The notes beneath the pieces were generated by a model. It made no database searches. It was not told the origin of the DNA and saw nothing but the letters and a program-made list of their open reading frames with translations. From the NCBI GenBank assembly GCA_902492935.1, contig CABUNJ010000010.1, positions 11,284 through 75,283 on the forward strand: 64,000 nt of DNA, read 5' to 3'. The stretch is from an uncultured Collinsella sp. GTDB taxonomy: Bacteria; Actinomycetota; Coriobacteriia; Coriobacteriales; Coriobacteriaceae. The translations under genes were made by a program, and so were the position numbers. Every line of letters begins with the position of its first letter. Position 1 is the stretch's first letter. Positions 1-10,693 of this stretch are shown in pieces.

Positions 1-2
1 AG

Positions 3-845
3 GCCGACCACCTCGATCACTACTCGGGTATCGAGGAGATCGAGGCGACTTTCGCCAAATTCATGAGCCTGGTGGGCGAGGACGGCACCGTCATCGTCTG
101 CGGTGAGGACCCGCATCTGGTCGAGCTCGCCAAGTCGACGGGCCGTCACGTGCTTTCCTACGGCTTTGCCGAGAGCAACGACATCGTCTGCATGCACCCG
201 GATGTCAAGGGCATCCAGAGCGACTTTATCGTTCGCTTTGAGGACGGCACTGAGCACGCTGTGGAGATCAAGAGCAATCCCGGTCGCCACAACATGCTCA
301 ACGCCACGGCGGTGCTCACCGTCGCCCATGTCCTGGGCCTTGACATCGACGCCGCCGCCAAGGCGCTCTCGAGCTTTGAGGGCGTCCGCCGTCGCTTTAC
401 CCACGTGGGCGATATCGATGGCATCACCGTGGTCGATGATTACGGCCATCACCCCACCGAGATCAAGGCGACGCTTGCTGCCGCTTCGTCGCTGGGCTAC
501 AAGCATGTCGACGTCGTGTTCCAGCCGCACCGCTATTCGCGCCTGCAGGCCCTGTGCGACGACTTTGCCGATGCATTTGCCAATGCCGATAAACTGCTGC
601 TGATTGATGTGTTCTCGGCTGGCGAGATGCCCATTCCGGGTGTCACCTCTAAGATGCTCGCCGATACCGTGCGCGCCAAGCATCCTGGCAAGGAGGTCGT
701 GTACTGCTCCAGCCGTCTTGAGCTCAATCAGGAGCTCGAGCAGATGGTGGGCGAGGGCGACCTGCTGCTCACTATGGGTGCCGGTGACGTTACGACCGTC
801 GGTCCCGAGTTCATTGAGTATCTGACTGCCAAGAAAGACGCTTAA
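3..845 (+). CDS. murC: UDP-N-acetylmuramate--L-alanine ligase MurC (C-terminal part)
   Basis: MurC adds L-alanine to UDP-MurNAc in the cytoplasm, the first amino-acid step of peptidoglycan stem-peptide synthesis. The reading frame is open from the window edge, so the N-terminal ATP-binding part lies outside. Visible are DHLDHY near the edge, then the Mur ligase C-terminal domain with DDYGHHPTE and QPHRYSRL, and GAGDV close to the end. Only five bases separate it from murB, so the two are very probably co-transcribed. The family assignment is firm; only the start is missing. Confidence 0.95.
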   Translation, partial: ADHLDHYSGIEEIEATFAKFMSLVGEDGTVIVCGEDPHLVELAKSTGRHVLSYGFAESNDIVCMHPDVKGIQSDFIVRFEDGTEHAVEIKSNPGRHNMLNATAVLTVAHVLGLDIDAAAKALSSFEGVRRRFTHVGDIDGITVVDDYGHHPTEIKATLAAASSLGYKHVDVVFQPHRYSRLQALCDDFADAFANADKLLLIDVFSAGEMPIPGVTSKMLADTVRAKHPGKEVVYCSSRLELNQELEQMVGEGDLLLTMGAGDVTTVGPEFIEYLTAKKDA

Positions 846-850
846 GTCTA

Positions 851-1762
851 ATGGGTCTGTTTAATGCCGTCATGGCGCTCTCGGGCATGATCGACACGGA
901 TGTGATCGAGGACGAGCGCCTTGCGCGTCATACGAGCTATCGTATCGGCGGCAAGGCCGACCTCTTTGTGACGTGCCATAGCTATCATGCCCTCCGCCGC
1001 GCCGTGGCGGTGCTCGATCGCGAGCAGGTGCCGTGGGTCATCATCGGCAAGGGCTCCAATCTGCTGGTTGCCGATGGCGGTTATCGCGGTGCCGTCATTT
1101 CGCTCGGACGTGAGTTTCAGCGCACGGTTGTTGCCGATGACGGTTGTACGCTGACGGTCGGTGCGGGCGTGATGTTTGCGCGCCTGGTCAACGATGCCCT
1201 GTCGCGTAGCCTCTCGGGCCTTGAGTTTGCCGTTGGCATCCCTGGTTCGGTTGGCGGTGCGATATCTATGAATGCAGGCACACGGACCGAGTGGATTGGC
1301 TCGCTGGTTGAGGATGTCGTAACGTTTGACCCGGCATCCGGTATCAAGCATTATGCGGGGTCCGAGATCACTTGGAGCTACCGCGAATGTAGCCTTCCCC
1401 GCAATGAGATCATCCTCGAGTGCGTGCTCAAGCTTAAACCGGCGCCCAAGGCCGACATTCGCGAGCGCATGGAACGGTACCTGACGAGGCGCAAGCGTAC
1501 ACAGCCCATGGGTCGCGCATCCTGCGGGTCGGTCTTTCGTAACCCGCCCGATGCGAGTGTGGGCAAGCTTATCGAGGATTGTGGATTAAAGGGTTTTTCG
1601 ATTGGCGGCGCGGAAGTTTCGCCCGTTCACGCTAATTTTATCGTTAATAACGGAACTGCCTCGGCCGATGACGTTGCCGCGGTTATCAGACATGTGCACG
1701 GAAAGGTGAGGGAGGCGTATGGCATCGAGCTCAGACCGGAAGTTAAATTCCTCGGCTTCTAG
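851..1762 (+). CDS. murB: UDP-N-acetylenolpyruvoylglucosamine reductase MurB
   Basis: MurB is the FAD- and NADPH-dependent reductase that makes UDP-MurNAc from the enolpyruvyl intermediate. The 303-aa protein has the FAD-binding segment IGKGSNLL (65-72), VGIPGSVGGA (128-137), and the three expected catalytic residues: Arg178 in SYREC, Ser227 in CGSVFRNP and Glu297 in RPEV. It sits in the usual actinobacterial place between murC and ftsQ. Its last 44 bases overlap the start of ftsQ, which suggests translational coupling. Confidence 0.95.
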   Translation: MGLFNAVMALSGMIDTDVIEDERLARHTSYRIGGKADLFVTCHSYHALRRAVAVLDREQVPWVIIGKGSNLLVADGGYRGAVISLGREFQRTVVADDGCTLTVGAGVMFARLVNDALSRSLSGLEFAVGIPGSVGGAISMNAGTRTEWIGSLVEDVVTFDPASGIKHYAGSEITWSYRECSLPRNEIILECVLKLKPAPKADIRERMERYLTRRKRTQPMGRASCGSVFRNPPDASVGKLIEDCGLKGFSIGGAEVSPVHANFIVNNGTASADDVAAVIRHVHGKVREAYGIELRPEVKFLGF

Positions 1763-2975
1763 AGCATCGAAACCCACCTTCCGCCGCGCCGGAGGGCGTT
1801 CCGGCGCACCTGCCAAACCTCAACGCAATACCGTCGCGCACTCTAAGCCTGTCGGGCATGTACGACAGGCCGGGCGTCCGGTCGTCGGCTCTCAGCTCGG
1901 TAATCGTCCGGCCGCAAAAAAGTCCTCGCGTCCCTCGGTGACGTCAAAGCCTGTTATGGGCGCCAAGCCTGCCCGTCCCATGGCAACTCCTAAGCCCTCG
2001 ACGGGAACTAAGGCGGCGCGTCCGGGCCGCACGCTGGGCGCATCGAAACCGCGCTTGCTGACATCGGTGCCGGCTACCGCCAAGAAGCCTTCGGGTAAAA
2101 AAGGCGTCAACCCGTTGTCTTCACTTGGGGCGATGGCAAATAAAACGTCAGACGCCGCTTCTCTCGTTACAGGCAAAGGCAAAATCGTGGGCGGCGTTCT
2201 GGCCGTCTTGGTCGTGCTCGTCGTCGTTGCCGTCGTGGTGATCAACTCTGGATTGTTTACCGCCACTGATATTCAGATTCAAGGCAGCGAGCATGTGACG
2301 AAGCACGATGCTATCCAGCTGATCGATTTGCCCGAGGGAACGTCGCTTTTTAACGTCGATCCTGACCAGATTACCGAGGACCTCAAGCAGAACCCGTGGG
2401 TCTCGGGCGTGGATGTCCAGCGTCAGTTCCCGCATACGCTCATTATTACGCCGATGGAGCGCAAGGTCATCGCAATTGCCTATATCAGCTCCGATGACCT
2501 TGCCTGGGCCATCGGGGATGATGACACCTGGATCGCCCCGCTGTCGACGTCGGTCGAAGTGGATGACCAGGGCAACGTCATCACGACGGGGCAGGGCTCA
2601 AATACCCTGACCGGCATTGATGCCGCGCTGGCGCTCGCTAAGCACTATGGCGCGGTGTTGTTGACTGATGTCTCGGCGGATGTCGCTCCGGTTTCCGGCC
2701 AGGCGGTGAGCTCCAAGGCCGTTAAGGCCGGCTTGGATTATGTGCGTGGTTTTTCGAGCGAGTTCTTGGGACAAGTCAAGGATATTTCCACGCCTTCGGT
2801 CGAAGCCATCTCGGCAAACCTCAATAACGGCATTGAGGTGTCGCTGGGCGATTCGAACGATATCGTCAAGAAGGAGCGCGTAGTCACCAAGTTGCTTTCG
2901 CAGGTAGAGGGCGTAACGTATATCAATGTGCGCTCTCCGGGTAACTATACATTTAGGAACGCTCCGACCTCGTAG
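1719..2975 (+). CDS. ftsQ: Cell division protein FtsQ (POTRA domain)
   Basis: FtsQ is a single-pass divisome protein that links FtsB/FtsL to early division proteins. The start is set by a good Shine-Dalgarno (GGGAGG) inside the end of murB. Residues 1-155 form a long basic Pro/Lys/Arg-rich cytoplasmic tail, typical of actinobacterial FtsQ. Residues about 156-178 are one strongly hydrophobic helix, and the POTRA fold begins at about 181 with TATDIQIQGS. At 418 aa it is longer than most homologues because of the tail. The gene precedes ftsZ across about 200 bases. Confidence 0.9.
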   Translation: MASSSDRKLNSSASRASKPTFRRAGGRSGAPAKPQRNTVAHSKPVGHVRQAGRPVVGSQLGNRPAAKKSSRPSVTSKPVMGAKPARPMATPKPSTGTKAARPGRTLGASKPRLLTSVPATAKKPSGKKGVNPLSSLGAMANKTSDAASLVTGKGKIVGGVLAVLVVLVVVAVVVINSGLFTATDIQIQGSEHVTKHDAIQLIDLPEGTSLFNVDPDQITEDLKQNPWVSGVDVQRQFPHTLIITPMERKVIAIAYISSDDLAWAIGDDDTWIAPLSTSVEVDDQGNVITTGQGSNTLTGIDAALALAKHYGAVLLTDVSADVAPVSGQAVSSKAVKAGLDYVRGFSSEFLGQVKDISTPSVEAISANLNNGIEVSLGDSNDIVKKERVVTKLLSQVEGVTYINVRSPGNYTFRNAPTS

Positions 2976-3174
2976 CACTGGTTGATGCTTTGTTGAGGGG
3001 CCATACCACGCCGTTTATCTGGTTTGTTTGGTTTTCACGGTCAATTATTTGACTGATACGTTCATAATGTGCAAACATAATACGGTTTACCTTTGCATTT
3101 ACTTTCAACCTGAAGGTTAATGTGCGCAGGGGTCGACCCATGCTATGGCTATAACCTTTGTTCGGAGGACCGAC

Positions 3175-4329
3175 ATGCACGAGACAGAGATCAACAACTA
3201 CCTTGCCGTCATTAAGGTGGTCGGCGTCGGCGGCGGCGGTACCAACGCGGTCAATCGAATGATCGAAGAGGGCATCCGCGGCGTCGAGTTTGTTGCCATC
3301 AACACCGATGCTCAGGCACTCGCGATCTCTGATGCCGATATCAAGGTGCACATCGGCACCGACCTTACCCGCGGCCTGGGCGCCGGCGCCAACCCCGAGG
3401 TTGGCCGCAAGGCTGCCGATGAGTCCCGCGACGACATTGCCGAGGCGCTCGCTGGCGCCGACATGGTGTTCATCACCTGCGGCGAGGGCGGTGGCACCGG
3501 TACCGGCGCTGCTCCCATCGTTGCCGATATCGCGATGAACGAGGTCGGTGCGCTGACCGTCGCCGTCGTGACCAAGCCCTTCACCTTCGAGGGCCGCAAG
3601 CGCAAGAAGAGCGCCGAGGAGGGCATCAAGACCCTCTCCGATTGCGTTGACACCATGATCGTCATCCCTAACGATAAGCTGCTCGACATCGCCGAGAAGA
3701 AGACCACCATGCTCGAGGCCTTCGCGATTGCCGATGGCGTTCTTTCCCAGGGTACCCAGGGTATCACCGACCTCATCACCGTCCCGGGCATCATCAACCT
3801 GGACTTCGCCGATGTTAAGACCATCATGAAGCAGGCCGGCACCGCCATGATGGGTATCGGTACCTCTTCTGGGGATACCCGTGCCGTCGACGCTGCCCAG
3901 CAGGCCATCTCCAGCCCGCTGCTCGAGAGCTCCATCGATGGTGCCACGCGCGTGCTGCTCTCCATCGCCGGTTCCAAGGACCTGGGCATCCAGGAGATCA
4001 GCGACGCCGCCGACGTTGTCGCCAACGCCGTCGACCCCGAGGCCAACATCATCTTCGGTACCGTTGTCGACGAGTCCCTGGGCGATCAGGTGCGTATCAC
4101 CGTCATCGCTACGGGCTTCTCCGACTCCAACGTCAACCGTCAGGACGAGCTCTTTGCTGCTCAGCAGTCTCAGAGCAAGGCCGCTGCCTCTGCTGAGCCG
4201 CAGCGCACCGCTCCGGCCACCAGCCCGGCTCAGGCCGCTCCGACCCGCAACGTCGGTGGCACCGAGCTTCCTAACTTCGGCAACGATCAGTTCGAGCTTC
4301 CCGACTTCCTGAAGCGCGGTAGCTTCTAA
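3175..4329 (+). CDS. ftsZ: Cell division GTPase FtsZ
   Basis: FtsZ is the tubulin-like GTPase that forms the cytokinetic ring. The start is chosen at the ATG 5 bases after GGAGGA; an in-frame ATG 30 bases upstream has no ribosome site. The 384-aa product carries [14 protein letters not shown] at the N terminus, the signature [12 protein letters not shown] and the T7 loop region, then a short Ala/Pro linker. It ends in [10 protein letters not shown], the conserved tail that binds FtsA/SepF-type partners; sepF is encoded further down in the same cluster. A 199-base gap after ftsQ probably holds its own promoter, which I cannot place exactly. Confidence 0.97.
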   Translation: MHETEINNYLAVIKVVGVGGGGTNAVNRMIEEGIRGVEFVAINTDAQALAISDADIKVHIGTDLTRGLGAGANPEVGRKAADESRDDIAEALAGADMVFITCGEGGGTGTGAAPIVADIAMNEVGALTVAVVTKPFTFEGRKRKKSAEEGIKTLSDCVDTMIVIPNDKLLDIAEKKTTMLEAFAIADGVLSQGTQGITDLITVPGIINLDFADVKTIMKQAGTAMMGIGTSSGDTRAVDAAQQAISSPLLESSIDGATRVLLSIAGSKDLGIQEISDAADVVANAVDPEANIIFGTVVDESLGDQVRITVIATGFSDSNVNRQDELFAAQQSQSKAAASAEPQRTAPATSPAQAAPTRNVGGTELPNFGNDQFELPDFLKRGSF

Positions 4330-4353
4330 GTCGTTCTTTGCATTGTTGTGCAC

Positions 4354-4386
4354 AGGGGCGTGTCCGTATGGACGCGCCCTTTTTAT
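4354..4386 (+). terminator. Intrinsic terminator after ftsZ
   Basis: A stem of about ten pairs (GGGCGTGTCC with GGACGCGCCC, one G-U) closed by a 4-base loop is followed by TTTTTATTT. It separates ftsZ transcription from pgeF. Confidence 0.85.
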
Positions 4387-4539
4387 TTCGACTTTGTAAA
4401 CTAGAACCTCCAATCTCCTTACGTTCCCTTTACGATTGCCTCCAGCGCAGCAGGTATCCTTTTAGAGAAGTATGACAGCCGTATAAACGCGGGCTGTAGC
4501 GGCGATGCCGCGGTACTTGTGTTATTAGGAGGCTTTAGT

Positions 4540-5340
4540 ATGGCAGCACGTGCGGACAAAGTTTCGCGTGTCGACCATGATGGAGTTACGTTGGTGGAGG
4601 GCGCGACATCCGATGTTCGCTTTGCCTTCACCGAGCGCGCCGGTGGCGTTTCCGAAGATGCGTACTCCTCACTCAACTTGGGCTCGCATGTTGGCGATGA
4701 CCCCTTTGCTGTTCAAGAAAATCGTCGTCGTGCGCTCGAGGCTATGGGTGCCGCCGAGTGCGAGCACAACCTGCTCGTTCCCAATCAGGTCCATGGTGAT
4801 CATATCGTTGCGGTGACCTCGAACGGCGCCGATGACCTTGAGGACGTCCGCGAGCAGATTGCCGAGGGCTGCGATGCCATCGTCTGTACGGCGCATAACG
4901 TGCCTGTGCTGCTCTGCTTTGCCGACTGCGTTCCCGTGGTGCTGGTGGCCCCTGGCGGATTTGCCGTGGTGCACTCCGGTTGGAAGGGCACGATTGCACG
5001 TATTTCTGCCAAGGCGTGCCAGGCGCTTTGCGATGCTGCCGGCTGCGATGCGAGCGACGTTTCCGCCTATATCGGCCCCCATATCCTGGGTGACGAATAT
5101 GAGGTATCCCAGGAACTCATGGATCGCTTTGCCGCCGAGTTCTCTTGCATCGATGCGAGCGCCTCTCGCATGCTCGATCTTTCCGCTGCCATTTGCGAGG
5201 CGCTGGTAGATGTCGGTGTCGATGCGGATACTATCGTGGATACCCAGCTTTCGACCGTGCGTCAGAACGATCGCTTTTATTCCTACCGTAATGAGGACGG
5301 CATCTGTGGGCGCCATGCTGCGATCGGCGTGATGCTATGA
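4540..5340 (+). CDS. pgeF: PgeF/YfiH (DUF152) multicopper-oxidase-fold enzyme
   Basis: This family (E. coli YfiH/PgeF, human LACC1) has purine nucleoside phosphorylase/deaminase activity, and in bacteria it acts on wrongly incorporated residues in peptidoglycan precursors. The start is the ATG seven bases after AGGAGG; the earlier in-frame GTG lies upstream of that site. The 266-aa protein shows the zinc ligands in QVHGD (His85), FADC (Cys130) and HSGWKG (His145), and GRHAAIG at the end. It normally follows ftsZ in actinobacteria, as here. Its TGA overlaps the pstS start (ATGA). Confidence 0.9.
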   Translation: MAARADKVSRVDHDGVTLVEGATSDVRFAFTERAGGVSEDAYSSLNLGSHVGDDPFAVQENRRRALEAMGAAECEHNLLVPNQVHGDHIVAVTSNGADDLEDVREQIAEGCDAIVCTAHNVPVLLCFADCVPVVLVAPGGFAVVHSGWKGTIARISAKACQALCDAAGCDASDVSAYIGPHILGDEYEVSQELMDRFAAEFSCIDASASRMLDLSAAICEALVDVGVDADTIVDTQLSTVRQNDRFYSYRNEDGICGRHAAIGVML

Positions 5341-6173
5341 GAAAGATCGTATCGGTCCTGAGCGCCGCTGTGCTTACGCTTACGCTGTGTGCCTGTTCTT
5401 CGGGATCTTCTACCTCTTCCATTACCGTCGCCGGCTCCACGACCTGCCTTCCTATCGCCGAGATTGCGGCCGAGGGCTTTAAAGAGGAGACCGGCATCGA
5501 CGTGCTCGTTTCCGGTTTGGGTTCTTCCGCTGGCATCGAGGCCGTCAGCGCCGGCACGGCCGATATCGCCAGCTCCTCCCGTGGACTCAATGCCGACGAA
5601 CAGGATCTGGGCCTGACTCCCATCGTCATTGCTCACGACGGTATCGCGGTCATCGTGAACGACGATAACCCGGTCGATAACCTCTCGACCGAGCAGCTCC
5701 GCGATATTTATGCCGGCAAGATCACCAACTGGAAAGAAGTCGGTGGCGAGGACCTGAGAATCCAGGTCATCAATCGAGATGAGGCGTCCGGCACGCGTGA
5801 GGCCTTTCGCACCATCGTGATGGACGGCACCCCGTTCGATCGCCGTTCGGCCGTTCTTTCGGGCACGGGCCAGGTGCGCGACGTGGTATCTCGTTCGCGC
5901 GGTGCCATTGGCTACATTTCGCTGGGCTTCGTCGATAGCCTCAACGCCAAGACCTCGGTCAAGGCCGTCTCGGTCAATCATGTTGAGGCGTCCGAGAAGA
6001 CGGTCGCGAGCGGCGGCTATCCCATCTCGCGCGACCTTTACTTCTTTGTGAAGGGTTCGCCTTCGCAGCAGGCGCAGGATTACATCGACTACGTGACGTC
6101 CGAAAAGATGGACAAGCAGATTCGCGAGGCGGGCTTTATTCCCGTCACCAACGACGAGAAGGGGAGTGAGTAG
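5337..6173 (+). CDS. pstS: Phosphate ABC transporter substrate-binding lipoprotein PstS
   Basis: PstS captures phosphate outside the membrane and hands it to PstCA. The N terminus is a lipoprotein signal peptide with lipobox L-C-A-C, so the mature Cys is residue 20. Phosphate-binding signatures VAGSTTCLPI and SGTREAF are present. The length of 278 aa is normal. The start overlaps the stop of pgeF by four bases, so translation is probably coupled to that gene; no terminator or promoter-sized gap lies between them. It is the first gene of a complete pstSCAB-phoU operon. Confidence 0.95.
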   Translation: MRKIVSVLSAAVLTLTLCACSSGSSTSSITVAGSTTCLPIAEIAAEGFKEETGIDVLVSGLGSSAGIEAVSAGTADIASSSRGLNADEQDLGLTPIVIAHDGIAVIVNDDNPVDNLSTEQLRDIYAGKITNWKEVGGEDLRIQVINRDEASGTREAFRTIVMDGTPFDRRSAVLSGTGQVRDVVSRSRGAIGYISLGFVDSLNAKTSVKAVSVNHVEASEKTVASGGYPISRDLYFFVKGSPSQQAQDYIDYVTSEKMDKQIREAGFIPVTNDEKGSE

Positions 6174-6174
6174 C

Positions 6175-7101
6175 ATGGAAGCACAGGAAAACTCCCAGAC
6201 TGAGCAGAATGCTCAGGCACCCAAGAAGCGCGAGCTGGCGCTCGTATCGCGCAGTACCTATATCAAGGAGAAGGCGCTGCAGTGGATCTTCTTTGCCTGC
6301 GCGTTCTTGGCGGTCGTTACCGTCATCCTGATTTTTGTCTTTACCACGTACTCGGCGCTGCCCGTCTTTACCGACATCGGTCTGGCGGACTTCTTTAGCT
6401 TTACGTGGGCGCCCTCTGAGGGCCACTACGGCATCGTGTCGCTGCTTGCCGGCTCAGGTCTGGTGACCGTCGGTGCGCTCGCCATGGGCGTGCCGCTAGG
6501 TGTGGGCACGGCCGTGTACCTGGTCGAGATCGCCGGCAGGCGCGTGCGCAAGCTTATCAGCCCTGCCGTTGACCTGTTGGCCGGCATCCCTTCTATCATC
6601 TATGGCTTCTTTGGAATGATCATCATCCGTCCGTTTATCGCGCAACTGACCGGTGGTCTTGGTTTTGGTGCGCTGACGGCGTGGTTCGTGCTTGCCATCA
6701 TGATCGTTCCTACCATCACCACGCTCACCATCGATGCCCTCAATTCCATTCCCATGGGCATTCGCGAGGCATCATATGCCATGGGTGCTACTAAGTGGCA
6801 GACCATCTATAAGGTCGTGCTACCTGCCGCTAAGCTGGGTATCGTGGATGCCATCGTGCTGGGTATGGGCCGTGCCATCGGAGAGACCATGGCCGTGCTC
6901 ATGGTCGTGGGTAACGCCCCGGTTATTCCCGACAGCATTGCGAGCCCCATCTCGACGCTCACGAGCCAGATCGCGCTCGACATGAGCTATTCCTCGGGTC
7001 TGCACCGCTCGGCGCTGTTCGGCATGGGTGTGGTCCTGTTTATCATCTCCGCCACGCTGGTGGGCATCGTCCGTCTGATTTCCAAGAAGAAGAGGGGGTA
7101 G
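6175..7101 (+). CDS. pstC: Phosphate ABC transporter permease PstC
   Basis: One of the two integral permeases of the high-affinity phosphate importer. The chosen ATG lies one base after the pstS stop and follows a GGGGAG site; an in-frame GTG nine bases earlier overlaps pstS and is less likely. About 45 cytoplasmic residues are followed by roughly six hydrophobic segments. The ABC-permease EAA loop reads GIREASYAMGATKWQT. The length of 308 aa is typical. Confidence 0.94.
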   Translation: MEAQENSQTEQNAQAPKKRELALVSRSTYIKEKALQWIFFACAFLAVVTVILIFVFTTYSALPVFTDIGLADFFSFTWAPSEGHYGIVSLLAGSGLVTVGALAMGVPLGVGTAVYLVEIAGRRVRKLISPAVDLLAGIPSIIYGFFGMIIIRPFIAQLTGGLGFGALTAWFVLAIMIVPTITTLTIDALNSIPMGIREASYAMGATKWQTIYKVVLPAAKLGIVDAIVLGMGRAIGETMAVLMVVGNAPVIPDSIASPISTLTSQIALDMSYSSGLHRSALFGMGVVLFIISATLVGIVRLISKKKRG

Positions 7102-7104
7102 GCT

Positions 7105-8010
7105 ATGTCCGATTCCGTTGACACGACGGTCGATACGACCTCGTCGCGCGAGCGCATCAAGCGTGCCCTTTCCCACGGCAAGAAGGGCCGCATCAACAAG
7201 GACCTGTCCAACAAGATCATGCTTGGCGTGTTTCGTGCCGCTGCCTACATCACCACGCTGGTGCTGGTCGCTATCATCGCCTACGTGGTCATCAACGGCC
7301 TGCCACACATCTCGCTCGACTTTATCTTCGGTTGGCCCCAGGGTGTCAACGCTGAGGGCGGTATTTGGCCCACGATCGTCTCGACCATCTACGTGACGGC
7401 GCTCGCCATGCTTATCTGCACGCCGATCGCTGTGCTGGCAGCCGTCTATCTGGCCGAGTACGCCAAGCAGGGCAAGGTTGTCGAGCTCATCCGCTACGCT
7501 GCTGACGCTTTGGCCTCGGTGCCCTCCATCGTTATGGGCCTGTTTGGCTACGCCTTGTTTGTCGAGGCCATGGGCTTGGGCCTTTCGATGGTCTCTGCCG
7601 CTCTGGCACTCGCGCTCTTGATGCTTCCCATCGTCATGCGCACCACCGAAGAGGCCATTCGCGCCGTTCCGCGCTATATCCGTTGGGGCGCGTACGGCCT
7701 GGGCGCCACCAAGTGGCAGGTTGTCTCCAAGATCGTGCTTCCTTCTGCCTTTGGCCGTATTGCCACGGGTATCGTCCTTGCCATCGGCCGTGCCATTGGC
7801 GAGACCGCGGTGGTACTCTACACCATGGGTCAAGCCATCAATCTACCTATTTCGCCGCTCGATTCCGGCCGCCCCATGACGGTTCACCTGTACCTGCTTG
7901 CCAACGACGGCATCAACATGAACGCAGCCTACGGCACCGCGCTTTTGCTGATGGTGATCATTCTGGCCTTCAACCTGTTTGCGCGCTTCCTGTCGCGCAA
8001 GCGTCGCTAG
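7105..8010 (+). CDS. pstA: Phosphate ABC transporter permease PstA
   Basis: Second permease of the Pst importer, 301 aa with about six membrane segments. The EAA loop reads YGLGATKWQVVSKIVLP and is followed by GRAIGETAVVLYTMG, both typical of PstA. It starts three bases after pstC and is followed 12 bases later by pstB, so the operon is tight. The hydrophilic N-terminal ~40 residues are Ser/Arg/Lys rich. Confidence 0.94.
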   Translation: MSDSVDTTVDTTSSRERIKRALSHGKKGRINKDLSNKIMLGVFRAAAYITTLVLVAIIAYVVINGLPHISLDFIFGWPQGVNAEGGIWPTIVSTIYVTALAMLICTPIAVLAAVYLAEYAKQGKVVELIRYAADALASVPSIVMGLFGYALFVEAMGLGLSMVSAALALALLMLPIVMRTTEEAIRAVPRYIRWGAYGLGATKWQVVSKIVLPSAFGRIATGIVLAIGRAIGETAVVLYTMGQAINLPISPLDSGRPMTVHLYLLANDGINMNAAYGTALLLMVIILAFNLFARFLSRKRR

Positions 8011-8022
8011 TTAAGGAGTCCC

Positions 8023-8826
<804 letters not shown>

Positions 8827-8918
8827 TCGGCGCGACTAGTCCCAAGCCGATCGGACCTGGTCCGGTGCGTATTCACTGTGCGGGCGGCATGACCGCACCC
8901 AACTGATTGGAGTGAACC

Positions 8919-9776
8919 ATGCGAAAACTGTTTTCCCGTCAGCTCATCGAGGCCCGCCACGAGATGCTGAGCATCTACGAGGCCGTCGATCTGGCCCTCC
9001 ACGATGCCGTGAAGGCCTATGTGACCGACGACCGCAAGCTCGCCACCAAGACCAAGAAGCGCACGCTTTCGATTGACGCGCGCTGCGCTAACTTGGAGGC
9101 CGTGTGCTACAACCTGATCGCCACGCAGTCGCCGGTCGCCTCCGACTTCCGCTTGCTGCAGACGATCATCTACGTCGACTTTAACCTGCAGCGCATGACC
9201 GATAAGGTTCGCCAGATCTGCCGCGCCACGCGTCGTATGATCAAGGCTGACATCTCGCTGCCCCAGGAGCTCGTCGGTACGGTTGAGGCCGAAGCCGAAG
9301 CTGTTTACCAGGTGCTGGGTTCGTCGCTTTCTGCGCTCGTCACCAATGACATGTCCATCATCTGCAACCTTGCCGTCGAGGACGAGCCAGTGCACGCCGC
9401 CTACGAGAAGTTCTTCCGCACCTTTAACCGTATGGATACGGGCGACTTTATGGACGACGACAGCAACTATGACGATCTGCGCCGCGCCATCATGGTTTCG
9501 CGCTACCTCGATCGCATCGCTTCGATTTCCATCGATGCCGCTTGTCGTCTGACCTTCCTGTTGACTGGTCAGCGTATGAATGCCGGTGATATCGCCCGCA
9601 CTGATGAGGATGAGCTCGAGAGCATGCGCGTGCCTTCGGGCGAGGGTGTTATCATGAGGCCCGCCGTCGATGCGCGCTACGTTGCCAAGGTGCCCGTTAA
9701 CGAGGTCAGCGAGGGTCTTCGCTACCTGCTCGATCATCTTGAGGACGAGGACGATGGCGAGGACGACGAGGAGTAA
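8919..9776 (+). CDS. phoU: PhoU-family phosphate signalling protein
   Basis: PhoU is a cytoplasmic helical protein that couples Pst transport to phosphate-response signalling and restrains uptake. The protein begins MRKLFSRQL and contains two PhoU-type helical repeats with ASDFRLLQ. At 285 aa it is longer than the usual ~220 aa because of a C-terminal extension that ends in a run of Asp/Glu (DEDDGEDDEE). A ribosome site (GGAG) precedes the ATG. Last gene of the pst operon, followed by a hairpin. Confidence 0.9.
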   Translation: MRKLFSRQLIEARHEMLSIYEAVDLALHDAVKAYVTDDRKLATKTKKRTLSIDARCANLEAVCYNLIATQSPVASDFRLLQTIIYVDFNLQRMTDKVRQICRATRRMIKADISLPQELVGTVEAEAEAVYQVLGSSLSALVTNDMSIICNLAVEDEPVHAAYEKFFRTFNRMDTGDFMDDDSNYDDLRRAIMVSRYLDRIASISIDAACRLTFLLTGQRMNAGDIARTDEDELESMRVPSGEGVIMRPAVDARYVAKVPVNEVSEGLRYLLDHLEDEDDGEDDEE

Positions 9777-9813
9777 GTAACCCCGTTCGTCGAAAGATTG
9801 TAAATACCTAAGT

Positions 9814-9850
9814 GAGCGCGGCCTTGCACCTGCAGGGCCGCGCTCTTGCG
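9814..9850 (+). terminator. Hairpin terminator after phoU
   Basis: A perfect 10-bp stem (GAGCGCGGCC with GGCCGCGCTC) and a 12-base loop are followed by a weak T stretch. It probably ends the pst-phoU transcript before yggS. Confidence 0.65.
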
Positions 9851-9895
9851 TTAGCATGGGACTACTTGTATGGCTGTTAGCGGAGGCGATTGGCA

Positions 9896-10633
9896 ATGGA
9901 TAATTATTTGGACTTGATGCGCGCTCGCCGCGAGCAGATTCTCGAACGCTTTTATGCCGCACTCGATCGGGCGGGCCGTTCTCACGATGCCGCACATCTG
10001 ATTGCCGTCTCCAAGACCGTTGGCGTCGATGAGACCGTTGCCGCCATCCAGGCAGGGTATCGTCATTTTGCCGAGAACCGTCCGCAGGAGCTGGTTCGCA
10101 AGCTCACGGGTCTGGCGGAGCATCCGGAGCTGCCCGAGGTTCGCTTCGATATGATCGGCAACCTGCAGACCAATAAGATCAATGCGGTGCTGGGCTCAGC
10201 CGAGCTGATTCACTCGGTGGGTTCGCTGCATCTGGCGCAGGCGATCTCGAGCCGTGCTGTCCGCAAGATTGAGGCAGGTGAGCTCGCCGGCCCCCAGCGT
10301 GTGCTCATTGAGGTCAATGTGAGTGGTGAGGAGTCGAAGGGAGGCTTTTCGCCCGATGAGATTCGCGCCGCCGCGGGTGAGCTTGCGGAACTTGAGGGAA
10401 TTTGCGTGCAGGGGCTTATGACTATGGCGCCCCGGGGGAATAAGGATGTGGCACGCCGCACCTTTGCGGGGCTTCGTGAGCTGAGGGATGAGCTGGAGGC
10501 AGCGCATCCCGATTTGAACCTGCCTGAGCTTTCCTGCGGCATGAGCGAGGACTTTGAGCCTGCCCTTGAGGAGGGCTCTACGCTCGTTCGCCTGGGCAGG
10601 GTAGTATTTAGCCCGGAGTTTGCAGTAAAATAA
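9896..10633 (+). CDS. PLP homeostasis protein YggS/YlmE
   Basis: A pyridoxal-phosphate-binding single-domain TIM-barrel protein that buffers vitamin B6 and amino-acid pools; it has no known catalytic turnover. The PLP lysine is Lys40 in AVSKT, and the family segments FAENRPQE and CGMSEDFEPA are present. The ATG nine bases after CGGAGG is preferred over an upstream in-frame TTG only three bases from that site. In actinobacteria this gene normally lies directly between pgeF and sepF; here the pst operon is interposed. Confidence 0.92.
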   Translation: MDNYLDLMRARREQILERFYAALDRAGRSHDAAHLIAVSKTVGVDETVAAIQAGYRHFAENRPQELVRKLTGLAEHPELPEVRFDMIGNLQTNKINAVLGSAELIHSVGSLHLAQAISSRAVRKIEAGELAGPQRVLIEVNVSGEESKGGFSPDEIRAAAGELAELEGICVQGLMTMAPRGNKDVARRTFAGLRELRDELEAAHPDLNLPELSCGMSEDFEPALEEGSTLVRLGRVVFSPEFAVK

Positions 10634-10693
10634 GGCTCTGAAGTGCGCACTGATTATCGGGGCGCCTGCACTAAACCGCGAGAGGACACAACC

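Noticed and set aside
2953..4413. Long minus-strand open frame over ftsZ
   Set aside because: Shadow of ftsZ in a GC-rich genome; no ribosome site or recognisable motif.
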